From Methylobacterium sp. W2 (GTDB lineage Bacteria; Pseudomonadota; Alphaproteobacteria; Rhizobiales; Beijerinckiaceae): DNA of 64,000 nucleotides. The stretch lies in the NCBI RefSeq assembly GCF_020662345.1, contig NZ_VMOA01000005.1, forward strand, positions 1 to 64,000, in the 5' to 3' direction. Below, in pieces: positions 43,669 through 52,240 of the stretch (positions are counted from its first letter, which is position 1; each line of letters begins with the position of its first letter). Under the pieces are notes generated by a model. That model saw only the letters and a program-made list of their open reading frames with translations, was not told the origin of the DNA and made no database searches. Position numbers and translations under genes: made by a program.

Positions 43669-44559
43669 GTGGACTGGGACAAGATCCGGATCTTCCTCAA
43701 CGTTGCCGAAGCCGGCAGCTTCACGCGTGCCGGCGACGATATCGGCCTGAGCCAATCGGCGGTGAGCCGCCAGATCAGCGCCCTCGAACGGGAGTTGAAG
43801 GCCCCGCTCTTCCACCGCCATGCGCGCGGCCTCATCCTGACCGAGCAGGGCGACCTGCTGTTCCGGGCAGCGCGGGACATGAAGCTGCGCCTGGAGAACA
43901 CCAGGGCGCGGCTGGTGGAAACGAGCGAGCGGCCGAGCGGCGACCTCAAGGTGACGACGACGACGGGCCTCGGCACCTCGTGGCTGGCCCAGCGCGTCGC
44001 CGAGTTCCTCGACCTCTATCCCGACGTGCGCGTCGAACTCATCCTCACGAACGAGGAACTCGATCTCGCCATGCGCGAGGCGGACGTCGCCGTCCGGATG
44101 CGGCGCCCGGCCCAGCCCGACCTGATCCAGCGGCGGCTGTTCACGGTCCACTACCATGCCTTCGCCTCGGCCGATTACGTGAAGCGGTTCGGCGAACCCA
44201 AGGTGATCGCGGATCTCGACAACCACCGGCTCGTGTCGTTCGGCGGCAACGAGCCGTCCTACCTGCTGGCGACTCACTGGCTCTCGACAGTGGGCCGCGA
44301 GGGCCAGGAACGGCGGACGATCCACTTCACGGTGAACAACATCGCCGCCCTGCAGAAGGCGATGGAGACCGGCGCCGGCATCGGCATCCTCCCCGACTAC
44401 GCCGTGGAGGGGCAGACCGGTCTCATGCAGGTCCTGCGCGACGTCGAGATGCCGCACATGGAGAGCTACCTCGTCTATGCTGAGGAGATGCGCTCCGTCG
44501 CCCGCGTGCAAGCCTTCCGCGACTTCCTCGTGGCCAAGGCCCAGCGCTGGACCTACTGA
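43669..44559 (+). CDS. LysR-family transcriptional regulator (GTG start)
   Basis: 296 residues from GTG 43669, which has GGGAGGGGG nine bases upstream and yields the standard LysR N-terminus (MDWDKIRIFLNVAEAGSFTRAGDD). HTH about 15-60 with LSQSAVSRQISALERELKAPLF. Effector domain from about 90. It may act on trxB or msrP; it is convergent with msrP with a 12-base gap. The style (DWDKIRIFL) is that of the group near alphaproteobacterial redox or envelope regulators, but no target can be read from sequence. Confidence 0.85.
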   Translation: MDWDKIRIFLNVAEAGSFTRAGDDIGLSQSAVSRQISALERELKAPLFHRHARGLILTEQGDLLFRAARDMKLRLENTRARLVETSERPSGDLKVTTTTGLGTSWLAQRVAEFLDLYPDVRVELILTNEELDLAMREADVAVRMRRPAQPDLIQRRLFTVHYHAFASADYVKRFGEPKVIADLDNHRLVSFGGNEPSYLLATHWLSTVGREGQERRTIHFTVNNIAALQKAMETGAGIGILPDYAVEGQTGLMQVLRDVEMPHMESYLVYAEEMRSVARVQAFRDFLVAKAQRWTY

Positions 44560-44571
44560 CCGGACGCTCGC

Positions 44572-45528
44572 TCAGACGAACAGGCGCTCGTTCTCAAGGC
44601 CCTTGTAGAGCCCGGCCACCTGCTCGCCATAGCCGTTGTAGATCAGGGTCGGAACACGCTGGTCGGTGCCGAGCACGCGCTCCGATGCTTGGCTCCAGCG
44701 CGGATGCGAGACCGCCGGGTTCACATTGGCCCAGAAGCCGTATTCCGAGGCCTGCAGGCCTTCCCAGAAGGTCTTCGGCCGCTCGGCGACGAAAGACAGC
44801 TTCACGATCGACTTCACTGATTTGAAGCCATACTTCCACGGCACCGCGAGCCGGATCGGCGCGCCGAACTGGTTGGCCAGCGGCTTGCCGTAGATACCGG
44901 TGGCGATGAAGGCGAGGTCGTTGTTGGCCTCCTCCATCGTCAGCCCTTCCACATAGGGCCACGGATACAGGAACGAGCGCTGTCCCGGCGCCATGGACTT
45001 GTCCATGAACGTCTCCATGCGGAGGTACTTCGCCCCCGAGGCCGGCTTTGCCAAAGCGACGAGCTTCGAGAACGGGAATCCCGTCCAGGGCACCGACATC
45101 GACCAGGCCTCGACGCAGCGGTGGCGGTAGAGGCGCTCCTCCAGGCTCATCTTCCGGACGAGATCGTCGATTCCGATCTCGAACGGCTTTTCGACCAAAC
45201 CGTCGATCTTGATGGTCCAGGGTCGGGTCTTCAGGGCGTTGGCCGCCGGCAGCACGGTCTTCGAGGTGCCGAACTCATAAAAGTTGTTGTAATCGGCCGA
45301 GAACTTCTCGGCCGTCAGCGGACGGTCGAGGGTATAGGCCTCGTTGCGCGCGGCCGGATAGAGGCCGCTCGTCGGGTCGGCGGCGGCGCGCGCGCCCTCC
45401 ACGCCGACAAGCGAGGTCGCCGCAAGGCCGGCGGCGCCGCCGAGCAAGGCGCGGCGGTTCAGGAAGACGCTCTCGGGCGTGGCGAGGCGCTCAGGCATTT
45501 CCCAGCCGCGTGTCCGCTTGATGTACAT
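44572..45528 (-). CDS. msrP: Periplasmic methionine-sulfoxide reductase, molybdenum subunit
   Basis: 318 residues, MsrP/YedY family. Tat-type leader with twin Arg in [17 protein letters not shown], expected for export of a cofactor-loaded enzyme. Molybdenum-ligating Cys in YRHRCVEAWSMSVPWTGFP; then RSFLYPWPYVEGLTMEEANNDL and VPWKYGFKSVKSIV. Repairs oxidised Met in periplasmic proteins. Start 45528 has GAGGACG upstream. The heme membrane partner msrQ normally follows; here the next gene downstream is the convergent lysR and upstream is fadD, so msrQ is missing locally. Confidence 0.93.
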   Translation of the reverse strand: MYIKRTRGWEMPERLATPESVFLNRRALLGGAAGLAATSLVGVEGARAAADPTSGLYPAARNEAYTLDRPLTAEKFSADYNNFYEFGTSKTVLPAANALKTRPWTIKIDGLVEKPFEIGIDDLVRKMSLEERLYRHRCVEAWSMSVPWTGFPFSKLVALAKPASGAKYLRMETFMDKSMAPGQRSFLYPWPYVEGLTMEEANNDLAFIATGIYGKPLANQFGAPIRLAVPWKYGFKSVKSIVKLSFVAERPKTFWEGLQASEYGFWANVNPAVSHPRWSQASERVLGTDQRVPTLIYNGYGEQVAGLYKGLENERLFV

Positions 45529-45667
45529 GTGGCGTCCTCGAACAAAGAAGGGATGGCCGCGCGGGGCGGCCTCGTCCCGCGAAGATCGGCCTCGCTGACC
45601 GTCCGTGCAACAGGGCCGATCGTCACCATTCGGCGAGACGCCGTCGCGGGTTACATCGGCGGGCACG

Positions 45668-47371
45668 TCAGGCGCGCGGCATCTCCTCGCGCAGCGCCCG
45701 GCGCAGCACCTTGCCGACATTGGTCTTCGGGAGGGCGTCGTGGAAGACGACGCGCCTCGGCACCTTGTAGCCGGTGAGCTGCGAGCGCGCGTAGGTCCGC
45801 AGCGCCTCGACGCCGACGCTTCTGTCCTTGAGCACCACATGCGCCACGACCATCTCGCCGGTCTCCTCGCATGGCGTACCGACCACGGCGCATTCGAGAA
45901 CGCCGGGATGTCCGACGAGGATCTCCTCCACCTCGTTCGGGTAGACGTTGAAGCCCGAGACCAGGATCATGTCCTTCATCCGGTCGACGATCCGCACCTG
46001 CCCGTCCGCCTGGAGAACCGCCACGTCACCGGTGCGGAAGTAGCCGTCACTGGTCGTCGCCCGCGCGGTCTCGTCCGGCCGCTTCCAGTAGCCCGCCATC
46101 ACCTGGGGGCCGCGTACGCAGAGTTCGCCGGGCTCGCCGGGGAGGGCGTCCCTGCCCTCGGCATCGCGGATCGCCACATCGGTGGAGGGAACCGGGAAGC
46201 CGATCGTGCCGGTCCAGTCCGCCCGCGGGTCGTTCACGCAGACCACGGGTGAGGTCTCCGAGAGTCCGTAGCCCTCGACGATGGACTTGCCCGTGATCGC
46301 CTTCCACCTGGCCGCCACGGGGGCCTGCACGGCCATGCCGCCGGCGATCACGAAATGGACCTTGGAGAAATCCACCTCCGCGATCTTCGGATGGTTGTTC
46401 AACAGATTGAACAGTGTGTTCACTCCGGAGAAATGTGTGAAGCGGTTGCCCTTCAGGGTCTTCACGAACCCGTCGATGTCGCGGGGATTGGGAATGAGCA
46501 GGCAGCATCCGCCGATGCTCATGAACAGGAAGAAGCAGCCGGTGAGAGCGAAGATGTGATAGAGCGGCAGGGCCGTGACCATGACCCGGTCGACCCCGTC
46601 GGTTTCCGACACGCAGAACCAGACCCGGCACTGCGCCACGTTGGCGACGACGTTGGCATGGGTCAGCATGGCGGCCTTGGCGGCGCCCGTCGTCCCCCCG
46701 GTATATTGCAGGAACGCGAGATCCTGCGGCCCGACCGACACCGACGCTTTCGGCAGGCTTCGGCCGCGGCGCAGGACCGTCTCGAAGCGCAGCGTCTTAC
46801 CCTCGGGCAGGCGATAGGGAGGCACCGCCTTCTTGATGTGGCGCGAGACGAGATCGACGATCCGGCCCTTGAGGCCGAGCCCGTCGCCCGGTCCGGCGAC
46901 GACGATGCGGTCGAGGTCGAGGTCGGCGCCCGCACTGGCGACGGTATGGGCGAAATTCTCGAGGACGAAGAGCGCTCGAGCCCCCGAATCGTTGATCTGC
47001 ACCGCCAGTTCGCGCGGGGTGTAGAGCGGGTTGATATTGACCACGACACAACCGGTCAGGAGGATTCCGTAGATCGCCGCCGGATAGGCCGGCACGTTCG
47101 GCATCATGACGGCGATCCGGTCGCCCTTGCCGAACCCTTCGGCCACCAGCCAGGCCGCGATCGCGTCGGCGGAGGCACCGAGTTCGGCATAGGTGATGGA
47201 CTTGCCGAAACAGCGGATCGCCGGGCGGGCGGCACATTCCGTTGTGCCGAGGCGCAGGATGTCCACGAGGGTGCGCCGGCTCGCGACATCGATCTCGGCC
47301 GGGACGCCGGGCGGATACATGGAAAGCCATGGGCGCACGGAAAGCGGCCCTTGGGCCATGCCATGGATCAT
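45668..47371 (-). CDS. fadD: Long-chain acyl-CoA synthetase (FadD-type AMP-binding enzyme)
   Basis: 567 residues. Activates fatty acids to acyl-CoA. AMP-binding P-loop YTGGTTGAAKAAMLTH, VEGYGLSETSPVV, YFRTGDVAVLQADGQVRIVDRMKDMI, and catalytic Lys in LPKTNVGKVLRR. ATG 47371 has a strong GGGAGG upstream; the frame to 47461 was rejected. Last of pepA - membrane protein - fadD on the minus strand. Chain length preference cannot be read from sequence. Confidence 0.9.
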   Translation of the reverse strand: MIHGMAQGPLSVRPWLSMYPPGVPAEIDVASRRTLVDILRLGTTECAARPAIRCFGKSITYAELGASADAIAAWLVAEGFGKGDRIAVMMPNVPAYPAAIYGILLTGCVVVNINPLYTPRELAVQINDSGARALFVLENFAHTVASAGADLDLDRIVVAGPGDGLGLKGRIVDLVSRHIKKAVPPYRLPEGKTLRFETVLRRGRSLPKASVSVGPQDLAFLQYTGGTTGAAKAAMLTHANVVANVAQCRVWFCVSETDGVDRVMVTALPLYHIFALTGCFFLFMSIGGCCLLIPNPRDIDGFVKTLKGNRFTHFSGVNTLFNLLNNHPKIAEVDFSKVHFVIAGGMAVQAPVAARWKAITGKSIVEGYGLSETSPVVCVNDPRADWTGTIGFPVPSTDVAIRDAEGRDALPGEPGELCVRGPQVMAGYWKRPDETARATTSDGYFRTGDVAVLQADGQVRIVDRMKDMILVSGFNVYPNEVEEILVGHPGVLECAVVGTPCEETGEMVVAHVVLKDRSVGVEALRTYARSQLTGYKVPRRVVFHDALPKTNVGKVLRRALREEMPRA

Positions 47372-47457
47372 CTCGATCCTCCCTCTAGATGCGCGGGGCG
47401 GCTTGGTGCCACCTTCGTTCACATGTGCACTATTTTTCCGGCGTCCCGCGTATGGGA

Positions 47458-48240
47458 TCAAGCCGCAATCGATCGTACATCGGGTGACTTACGTCGGGAT
47501 CTGCCACGAAGTGCCAGCCAGACCAGGATGGCATGGGGCAGAAACGCGGCGAGGACCAGGGACACTCCCACCCCTGTCTCGCCGACCGATAGGGCGCGGC
47601 GGGGCCAGGGGCCGAAACCGGCTGGATGGGCCTGCCCGATCACCGCGAAGGCGAACCACAGGGCGAGAAAGCCCGTTCCGCAGTGGAAGAGACCGACCGC
47701 AAGACGGCGGCCCCATGACGGGGCGGACGCACCACCGCCGATCAGGATTCGGCTGACGGCCAAGGCCGACCCGAAGACGAAAGCCGATGCCGCGGCGCCG
47801 ATGGCAAAGGCCGCATTCATGGGCTGGTAGGTGAGGAAGGTCATGCCGCCGGTGGCGAAGCCCGCGCGGAGAACGAGACCGCCGAAGGTCGGATAGAGGC
47901 TGAGCGCGAAGAGCAGCGTGGCCCCAACCAGGGCACCGACGACGCGCCGGAGACGTGACGCGGTGCTCGTCGCTGCCATCGCGACGATCCGCGCGAGAGC
48001 GTAGATCAGCGCGAAGGTGAAGAGCGGGTATTGCTGGAGGAAGAACCCATAGAACCGCGCGGCGATCTCAGGCGGCAACGCCGACGCTTGGCTCAGGCCG
48101 GTCACGGCAGCCGCGCAGACGGCCAAGCCCGCAGCGGCGAGGGGAAACGCCGCGGTTGCGAGAGGAAAGCCTGCGGCGGCAGGGGGAAACGCCGCCGCCG
48201 GGAGGTGCCGCGCCACCGGCGAGCCGCCGGATGGCATCAC
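47458..48240 (-). CDS. Multi-helix membrane protein with N-terminal heptad repeats, unknown
   Basis: 260 residues, about five to six hydrophobic segments ([86 protein letters not shown]). GTG at 48240 overlaps the pepA stop as GTGA, so it is translationally coupled to pepA; ATG 48237 would also work. Residues about 16-36 are three Ala/Phe/Pro heptads encoded by 21-base DNA repeats. I do not recognise a family. Occupies the place where holC (chi subunit) often follows pepA in related bacteria. Confidence 0.65.
   Translation of the reverse strand: MMPSGGSPVARHLPAAAFPPAAAGFPLATAAFPLAAAGLAVCAAAVTGLSQASALPPEIAARFYGFFLQQYPLFTFALIYALARIVAMAATSTASRLRRVVGALVGATLLFALSLYPTFGGLVLRAGFATGGMTFLTYQPMNAAFAIGAAASAFVFGSALAVSRILIGGGASAPSWGRRLAVGLFHCGTGFLALWFAFAVIGQAHPAGFGPWPRRALSVGETGVGVSLVLAAFLPHAILVWLALRGRSRRKSPDVRSIAA
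48131..48193 (-). repeat. Three tandem 21-base repeats inside the membrane-protein gene
   Basis: Units at 48131-48151, 48152-48172 and 48173-48193 share GCGGC-N-rich and GGGGAAACGCC-type cores with a few changes. Each is 21 bases, so copy changes keep the frame and add or remove a heptad such as A-A-F-P-L-A-A from the N-terminal region. Confidence 0.75.
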
Positions 48241-49733
48241 GCCTCGTAATTGTCGCGCACGAGCCGGTCGAGGAGACGCACACCCCAGCCGGCGCCCCAG
48301 CTCCGATTAATCTCGCTGGGGCTCGACGACATCGCAACGCCGGCGATGTCGAGATGCGCCCACGGCACGTCGTTGACGTAGCGCTTGATGAAGGAGGCGG
48401 CGGTGGCCGCGCCGCCATGGCGCCCGCCGGTGTTCTTCATGTCGGCGAACTTCGAGTCGATGGCCTTGTCGTAGGCCGGGATGAGCGGCATCCGCCACAC
48501 TGCCTCGCCGGTGGCCTCGCTGGCGGCGGCGATCTTGGCCGCGAGCGCATCGTCGTTGGAGAACATGCCGGCGATGTCCTGGCCGAGGGCGACGATGATC
48601 GCCCCGGTGAGCGTCGCCAGATCGATCATGAATTTCGGCTTGTAGGCGCTCTGCACGTGCCAGATCACGTCGGCGAGGACGAGGCGCCCCTCGGCGTCGG
48701 TGTTGATGATCTCGATGGTCTGGCCGGACATCGAGGTGACGATGTCGGCCGGGCGCATGGCGTTGCCGTCCGGCATGTTCTCGACGATGCCGATGGCGCC
48801 GATGGCGTTGACCTTCGCCTTGCGCGAGGCGAGCGCGAACATCGTGCCGACGACGCAGGCGGCGCCGCCCATATCGCCCTTCATGTCTTCCATGCCGCCG
48901 GCGGACTTGATCGAGATGCCGCCGGAATCGAAGCAGACGCCCTTGCCAATGAAGGCGATCGGCGCCTCCGAGGCATCATCGCCGCCGTTCCAGCGCATGA
49001 CGACGACGCGGGCCTCGCGCGTGGAGCCCTGAGCTACGGCGAGAAGCGCTCCCATGCCGAGGGCCTCGAGCTTGCCGGGGCCGAGGACCTCGACCTCGAC
49101 GCCGAGCTTGGTCAATTCCTCGGCGCGCCGCGCGAACTCCTCGGGGTAGAGCACGTTCGGCGGCTCGTTGATGAGCTCACGGGCAAGGAGAACGCCGCCG
49201 GCCACGGCCTCCGAGACCTTGGAAGCCGCCTCCGCACCCGAGGGGTCGGCGACCATGAGGGTGAGCGCGGTGACGCGGCCTTCCTCGCCCTCCGGCTTCT
49301 TCTTCGTCTTGTAGCGGTCGAAGCTGTAGGCGCGCAGACGCGCACCGAGGGCGAAATCGGCGGCGTTCGCCGGGCTCACCGAAGAACCGGGCCAATCGAG
49401 GGCCACATGGGCCTGGCGGCCGCTCACCTTGCTCGCGGCATAGCCGCCGAGCGCCGGCCAATCGATCTTGGCGCGGTCTTTCTCCGAACCGAGGCCGATG
49501 ACGAGGAGCCGGTCGGCATCGAGCCCGGCGGGGGCCGGCAGCGCCAGGGAGGTCAGCGACTTGCCCTTGAAACGCTCGCTCGCGGCGGCGCGCGCCACCA
49601 GGTCGGCCGCGCCGCGGCCGAAGGCCTGAGTGACCGCGGGCGAGAGAGCCAGATCATCGCCGACGAAGAGAACGACGTCGCCCTGGCCGACCGAACCGAG
49701 CGGCCCGAATGCGATCGTGATACCGTCCGCCAT
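48237..49733 (-). CDS. pepA: Leucyl aminopeptidase (cytosol aminopeptidase, M17)
   Basis: 498 residues. Two-metal peptidase: Lys and Asp in [29 protein letters not shown] (binding and catalysis) and the family signature [14 protein letters not shown]-terminal macro-like domain about 1-170, catalytic domain about 185-498. Removes N-terminal residues from peptides in the cytoplasm. Divergent from lptF across 238 bases. Confidence 0.95.
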   Translation of the reverse strand: MADGITIAFGPLGSVGQGDVVLFVGDDLALSPAVTQAFGRGAADLVARAAASERFKGKSLTSLALPAPAGLDADRLLVIGLGSEKDRAKIDWPALGGYAASKVSGRQAHVALDWPGSSVSPANAADFALGARLRAYSFDRYKTKKKPEGEEGRVTALTLMVADPSGAEAASKVSEAVAGGVLLARELINEPPNVLYPEEFARRAEELTKLGVEVEVLGPGKLEALGMGALLAVAQGSTREARVVVMRWNGGDDASEAPIAFIGKGVCFDSGGISIKSAGGMEDMKGDMGGAACVVGTMFALASRKAKVNAIGAIGIVENMPDGNAMRPADIVTSMSGQTIEIINTDAEGRLVLADVIWHVQSAYKPKFMIDLATLTGAIIVALGQDIAGMFSNDDALAAKIAAASEATGEAVWRMPLIPAYDKAIDSKFADMKNTGGRHGGAATAASFIKRYVNDVPWAHLDIAGVAMSSSPSEINRSWGAGWGVRLLDRLVRDNYEA

Positions 49734-49971
49734 AAGTCACGCTTTCCGAAGATCTGAATTGGTCCGTGCGGCCCGACACGCGGCGCCGCGACGCTCCCTG
49801 TGTACCCGTTGATGCGAAGAACGCAACGTGATCCGGCCGCCGCGAAACCGCCTGATTTGGAGCGCCCCAAGGCGATCGACATCGGTGGACGGGCGCGATG
49901 CCGGGGGGCATGAGGAAGGCCCGTGGGACGCGTCCCACGCAAGCCGCGCGTAGGGCCCGCCACGAGATCCG

Positions 49972-51141
49972 ATGACGCAGATCGAGCGCTACATATTCAG
50001 GATCGCGGCCGGGGCGTTCCTCGCTTGCCTGATCGGCCTCACGGGCACGATCTGGGTGACGCAGGCCCTGCGCGAACTCGACCTGATTACGGCCAAGGGC
50101 CAGACCCTCATCGTCTTCTTCCTGATCACCGGGTTGTCGGTGCCGACGCTGATCACCGTGATCGCGCCCGTGGCCCTGTTCATCGCCGTGGTCTACGCCC
50201 TGAACCGGCTGAACGGCGATTCCGAGCTCATCGTCATGTCGGCGGCCGGCATGCAGCCGCGGCGCATTCTTCGCCCATTCCTGACCCTGGGGCTCATCGT
50301 GAGCGCCGGCGTCGCCTTCCTGACGATCCAGGTGATGCCGTCCTCGTTCCAGGAACTGCGCGACGTCCTGACCCGTGTGCGCGGCGACTTCATCGCGAAC
50401 GTGGTGAAGGAGGGCCAGTTCACCGAACTCGACAGCGGCATCACCTTCCATTTCCGCGAGCGCGGCCCGGGCGGAACGCTCCAGGGCATCTTCATCCAGG
50501 ACAAGCGCGAAGCCGGAAAGACGGTGGTCTATCTCGCCGAGCAGGGGCAGGCTGTGGATTACGAGGGCCAGAGCTATCTCGCCCTCGAGAAGGGCAGCAT
50601 CCATCGGCAGCAGAAGGATTCGCGGGATTCTTCGATCATCACCTTCGAGCGCTACACGGTGGATCTCGCGGCCTTCACCCCGCCCGACGGCGAGATCGTC
50701 TACAAGCCGCGCGAACGGTCGACCGCGCAGCTTCTCTTCCCCGATACGAGCGAGACCTATTACCAGTCGCAGAAGGGTCGCTTCCGCGCCGAGGTGCATG
50801 ACCGACTTTCGGCCTGGCTCTACCCGCTTGCCCTGACCCTCATCGCCTTCGCCGCTTTGGGCGACCCGCGCACGACGCGCCAGGGGCGCGGCCTCGCCAT
50901 GGCGGGCGCCGTCGTCGCCGTCATCGTCCTGCGCATCGCGGGCTTTGCCGCCAGCAGCGCGGCGGTGCGAAGCCAAGGCGCCGTGATCGCGATCTATGCC
51001 GCCCCGGCCCTGGCGCTGGCGATCTCCTGCCTCGTCGTCTTCAACGGGGCCGCGGTACGGGATTGGAACGCGCGCGTCTCCAGGACCCTCTCGAATCTCG
51101 GCCGCACCGTGATGCGGCGGCCGCGCCTCGGCGACGGGTGA
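49972..51141 (+). CDS. lptF: LPS export permease LptF
   Basis: 389 residues, YjgP/YjgQ family. Three N-terminal and three C-terminal membrane helices around a periplasmic beta-jellyroll (about 130-270). Starts MTQIERYIFRIAAGAFLACLIG; LNRLNGDSELIVMSAAGMQPRRILRPFL is the conserved cytoplasmic coupling region. With LptG and ATPase LptB (elsewhere) it extracts lipopolysaccharide from the inner membrane. First gene of lptF-lptG-lptD-pdxA-rsmA. Confidence 0.93.
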   Translation: MTQIERYIFRIAAGAFLACLIGLTGTIWVTQALRELDLITAKGQTLIVFFLITGLSVPTLITVIAPVALFIAVVYALNRLNGDSELIVMSAAGMQPRRILRPFLTLGLIVSAGVAFLTIQVMPSSFQELRDVLTRVRGDFIANVVKEGQFTELDSGITFHFRERGPGGTLQGIFIQDKREAGKTVVYLAEQGQAVDYEGQSYLALEKGSIHRQQKDSRDSSIITFERYTVDLAAFTPPDGEIVYKPRERSTAQLLFPDTSETYYQSQKGRFRAEVHDRLSAWLYPLALTLIAFAALGDPRTTRQGRGLAMAGAVVAVIVLRIAGFAASSAAVRSQGAVIAIYAAPALALAISCLVVFNGAAVRDWNARVSRTLSNLGRTVMRRPRLGDG

Positions 51142-51151
51142 GGCCGCCGCC

Positions 51152-52240
51152 ATGATGATCGGCTTCACCCTCGGACGTTACTTCGCCCTGCGCTTCCTGC
51201 GCACGGTGCTCGGCGTGTTCATCACCGTCTTCGCCCTGGTCTACACCCTGGATTTCGTCGAATTGCTGCGGCGGGCGGGCGACACCGAGGGCGCATCCAC
51301 AAGTTTGATGGCTCAGCTCTCGCTCTATCGCACCCCGGCGGTGGCCGAGGGCGTGCTGCCCTTCGCGATCCTGTTCGGCTCCATGGCGGCGCTGCTTCAG
51401 CTGTCGCGCAAGCTCGAACTCGTGGTGGCGCGGGCCGCGGGCATCTCGGCCTGGCAGTTCCTCCAGCCCGGCATCCTGGTGGCGCTGGCCATCGGAGCCT
51501 TCACGGTGGGGATCTACAATCCGGTCTCCGCCGCGATGAAGCAGCGCTCTACCGAGATCGAGGCGAAGATCTTCGCGAAATCCACGAAGGCGAATTCCGG
51601 CAAGGATCTGTGGATCCGCCAGAACAGCCTCGACGGACAGGCGATCCTGCGCGCCGGGACGGCGATCGAGGGCACCACCACCCTGGCCGGCGTATCGGTC
51701 TATACGTTCGACGAGGCTGGGGTCTTTCTATCGCAGATCGAGGCCGCGCGGGCGACGCTGCATGACGGCTACTGGACCCTTCAGGACGCGCGGCTCCTCG
51801 CCAAGGGCCAGCCTCCCGAGAGCTACGACACCTATATCCTCGCCTCGAACCTCGACGCCGGACAGGTGAAGCAGCGCTTCACGCCCCCGGAATCTGTGCC
51901 TTTCTGGCAACTGAACGAGACCATCGCACGCACGGAGAGGGCGGGGTTGGATGCGACGCGCTACCGACTCCAGTATGATGTTCTCATGGCGAGGCCCATT
52001 CTCTTCGTTGCCATGGTGCTCGTGGCAGCCAGCGTTTCCTTAAGGTTCTTCCGCTTTGGTGGAGTGGGTAAGCTTGTGCTTGGCGGTGTGGCGGCGGGGT
52101 TCTTCCTCTACGTCGCGCGGCAGGTCATGGAGGGCCTCGGCGCATCAGGCATCGTGTCGCCCCCGGTGGCGGCATGGTTCCCGGCCGTGGTAGGGAGTCT
52201 TCTCGGTACGCTCACGCTTCTCTATCAGGAGGACGGCTGA
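51152..52240 (+). CDS. lptG: LPS export permease LptG
   Basis: 362 residues, same family and layout as LptF (three plus three membrane helices flanking a periplasmic domain). Starts MMIGFTLGRYFALRFLRTVLGVF; LQLSRKLELVVARAAGISAWQFLQPG is the coupling helix region. Follows lptF by 10 bases; its TGA overlaps the ATG of lptD (TGATG). Confidence 0.93.
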   Translation: MMIGFTLGRYFALRFLRTVLGVFITVFALVYTLDFVELLRRAGDTEGASTSLMAQLSLYRTPAVAEGVLPFAILFGSMAALLQLSRKLELVVARAAGISAWQFLQPGILVALAIGAFTVGIYNPVSAAMKQRSTEIEAKIFAKSTKANSGKDLWIRQNSLDGQAILRAGTAIEGTTTLAGVSVYTFDEAGVFLSQIEAARATLHDGYWTLQDARLLAKGQPPESYDTYILASNLDAGQVKQRFTPPESVPFWQLNETIARTERAGLDATRYRLQYDVLMARPILFVAMVLVAASVSLRFFRFGGVGKLVLGGVAAGFFLYVARQVMEGLGASGIVSPPVAAWFPAVVGSLLGTLTLLYQEDG

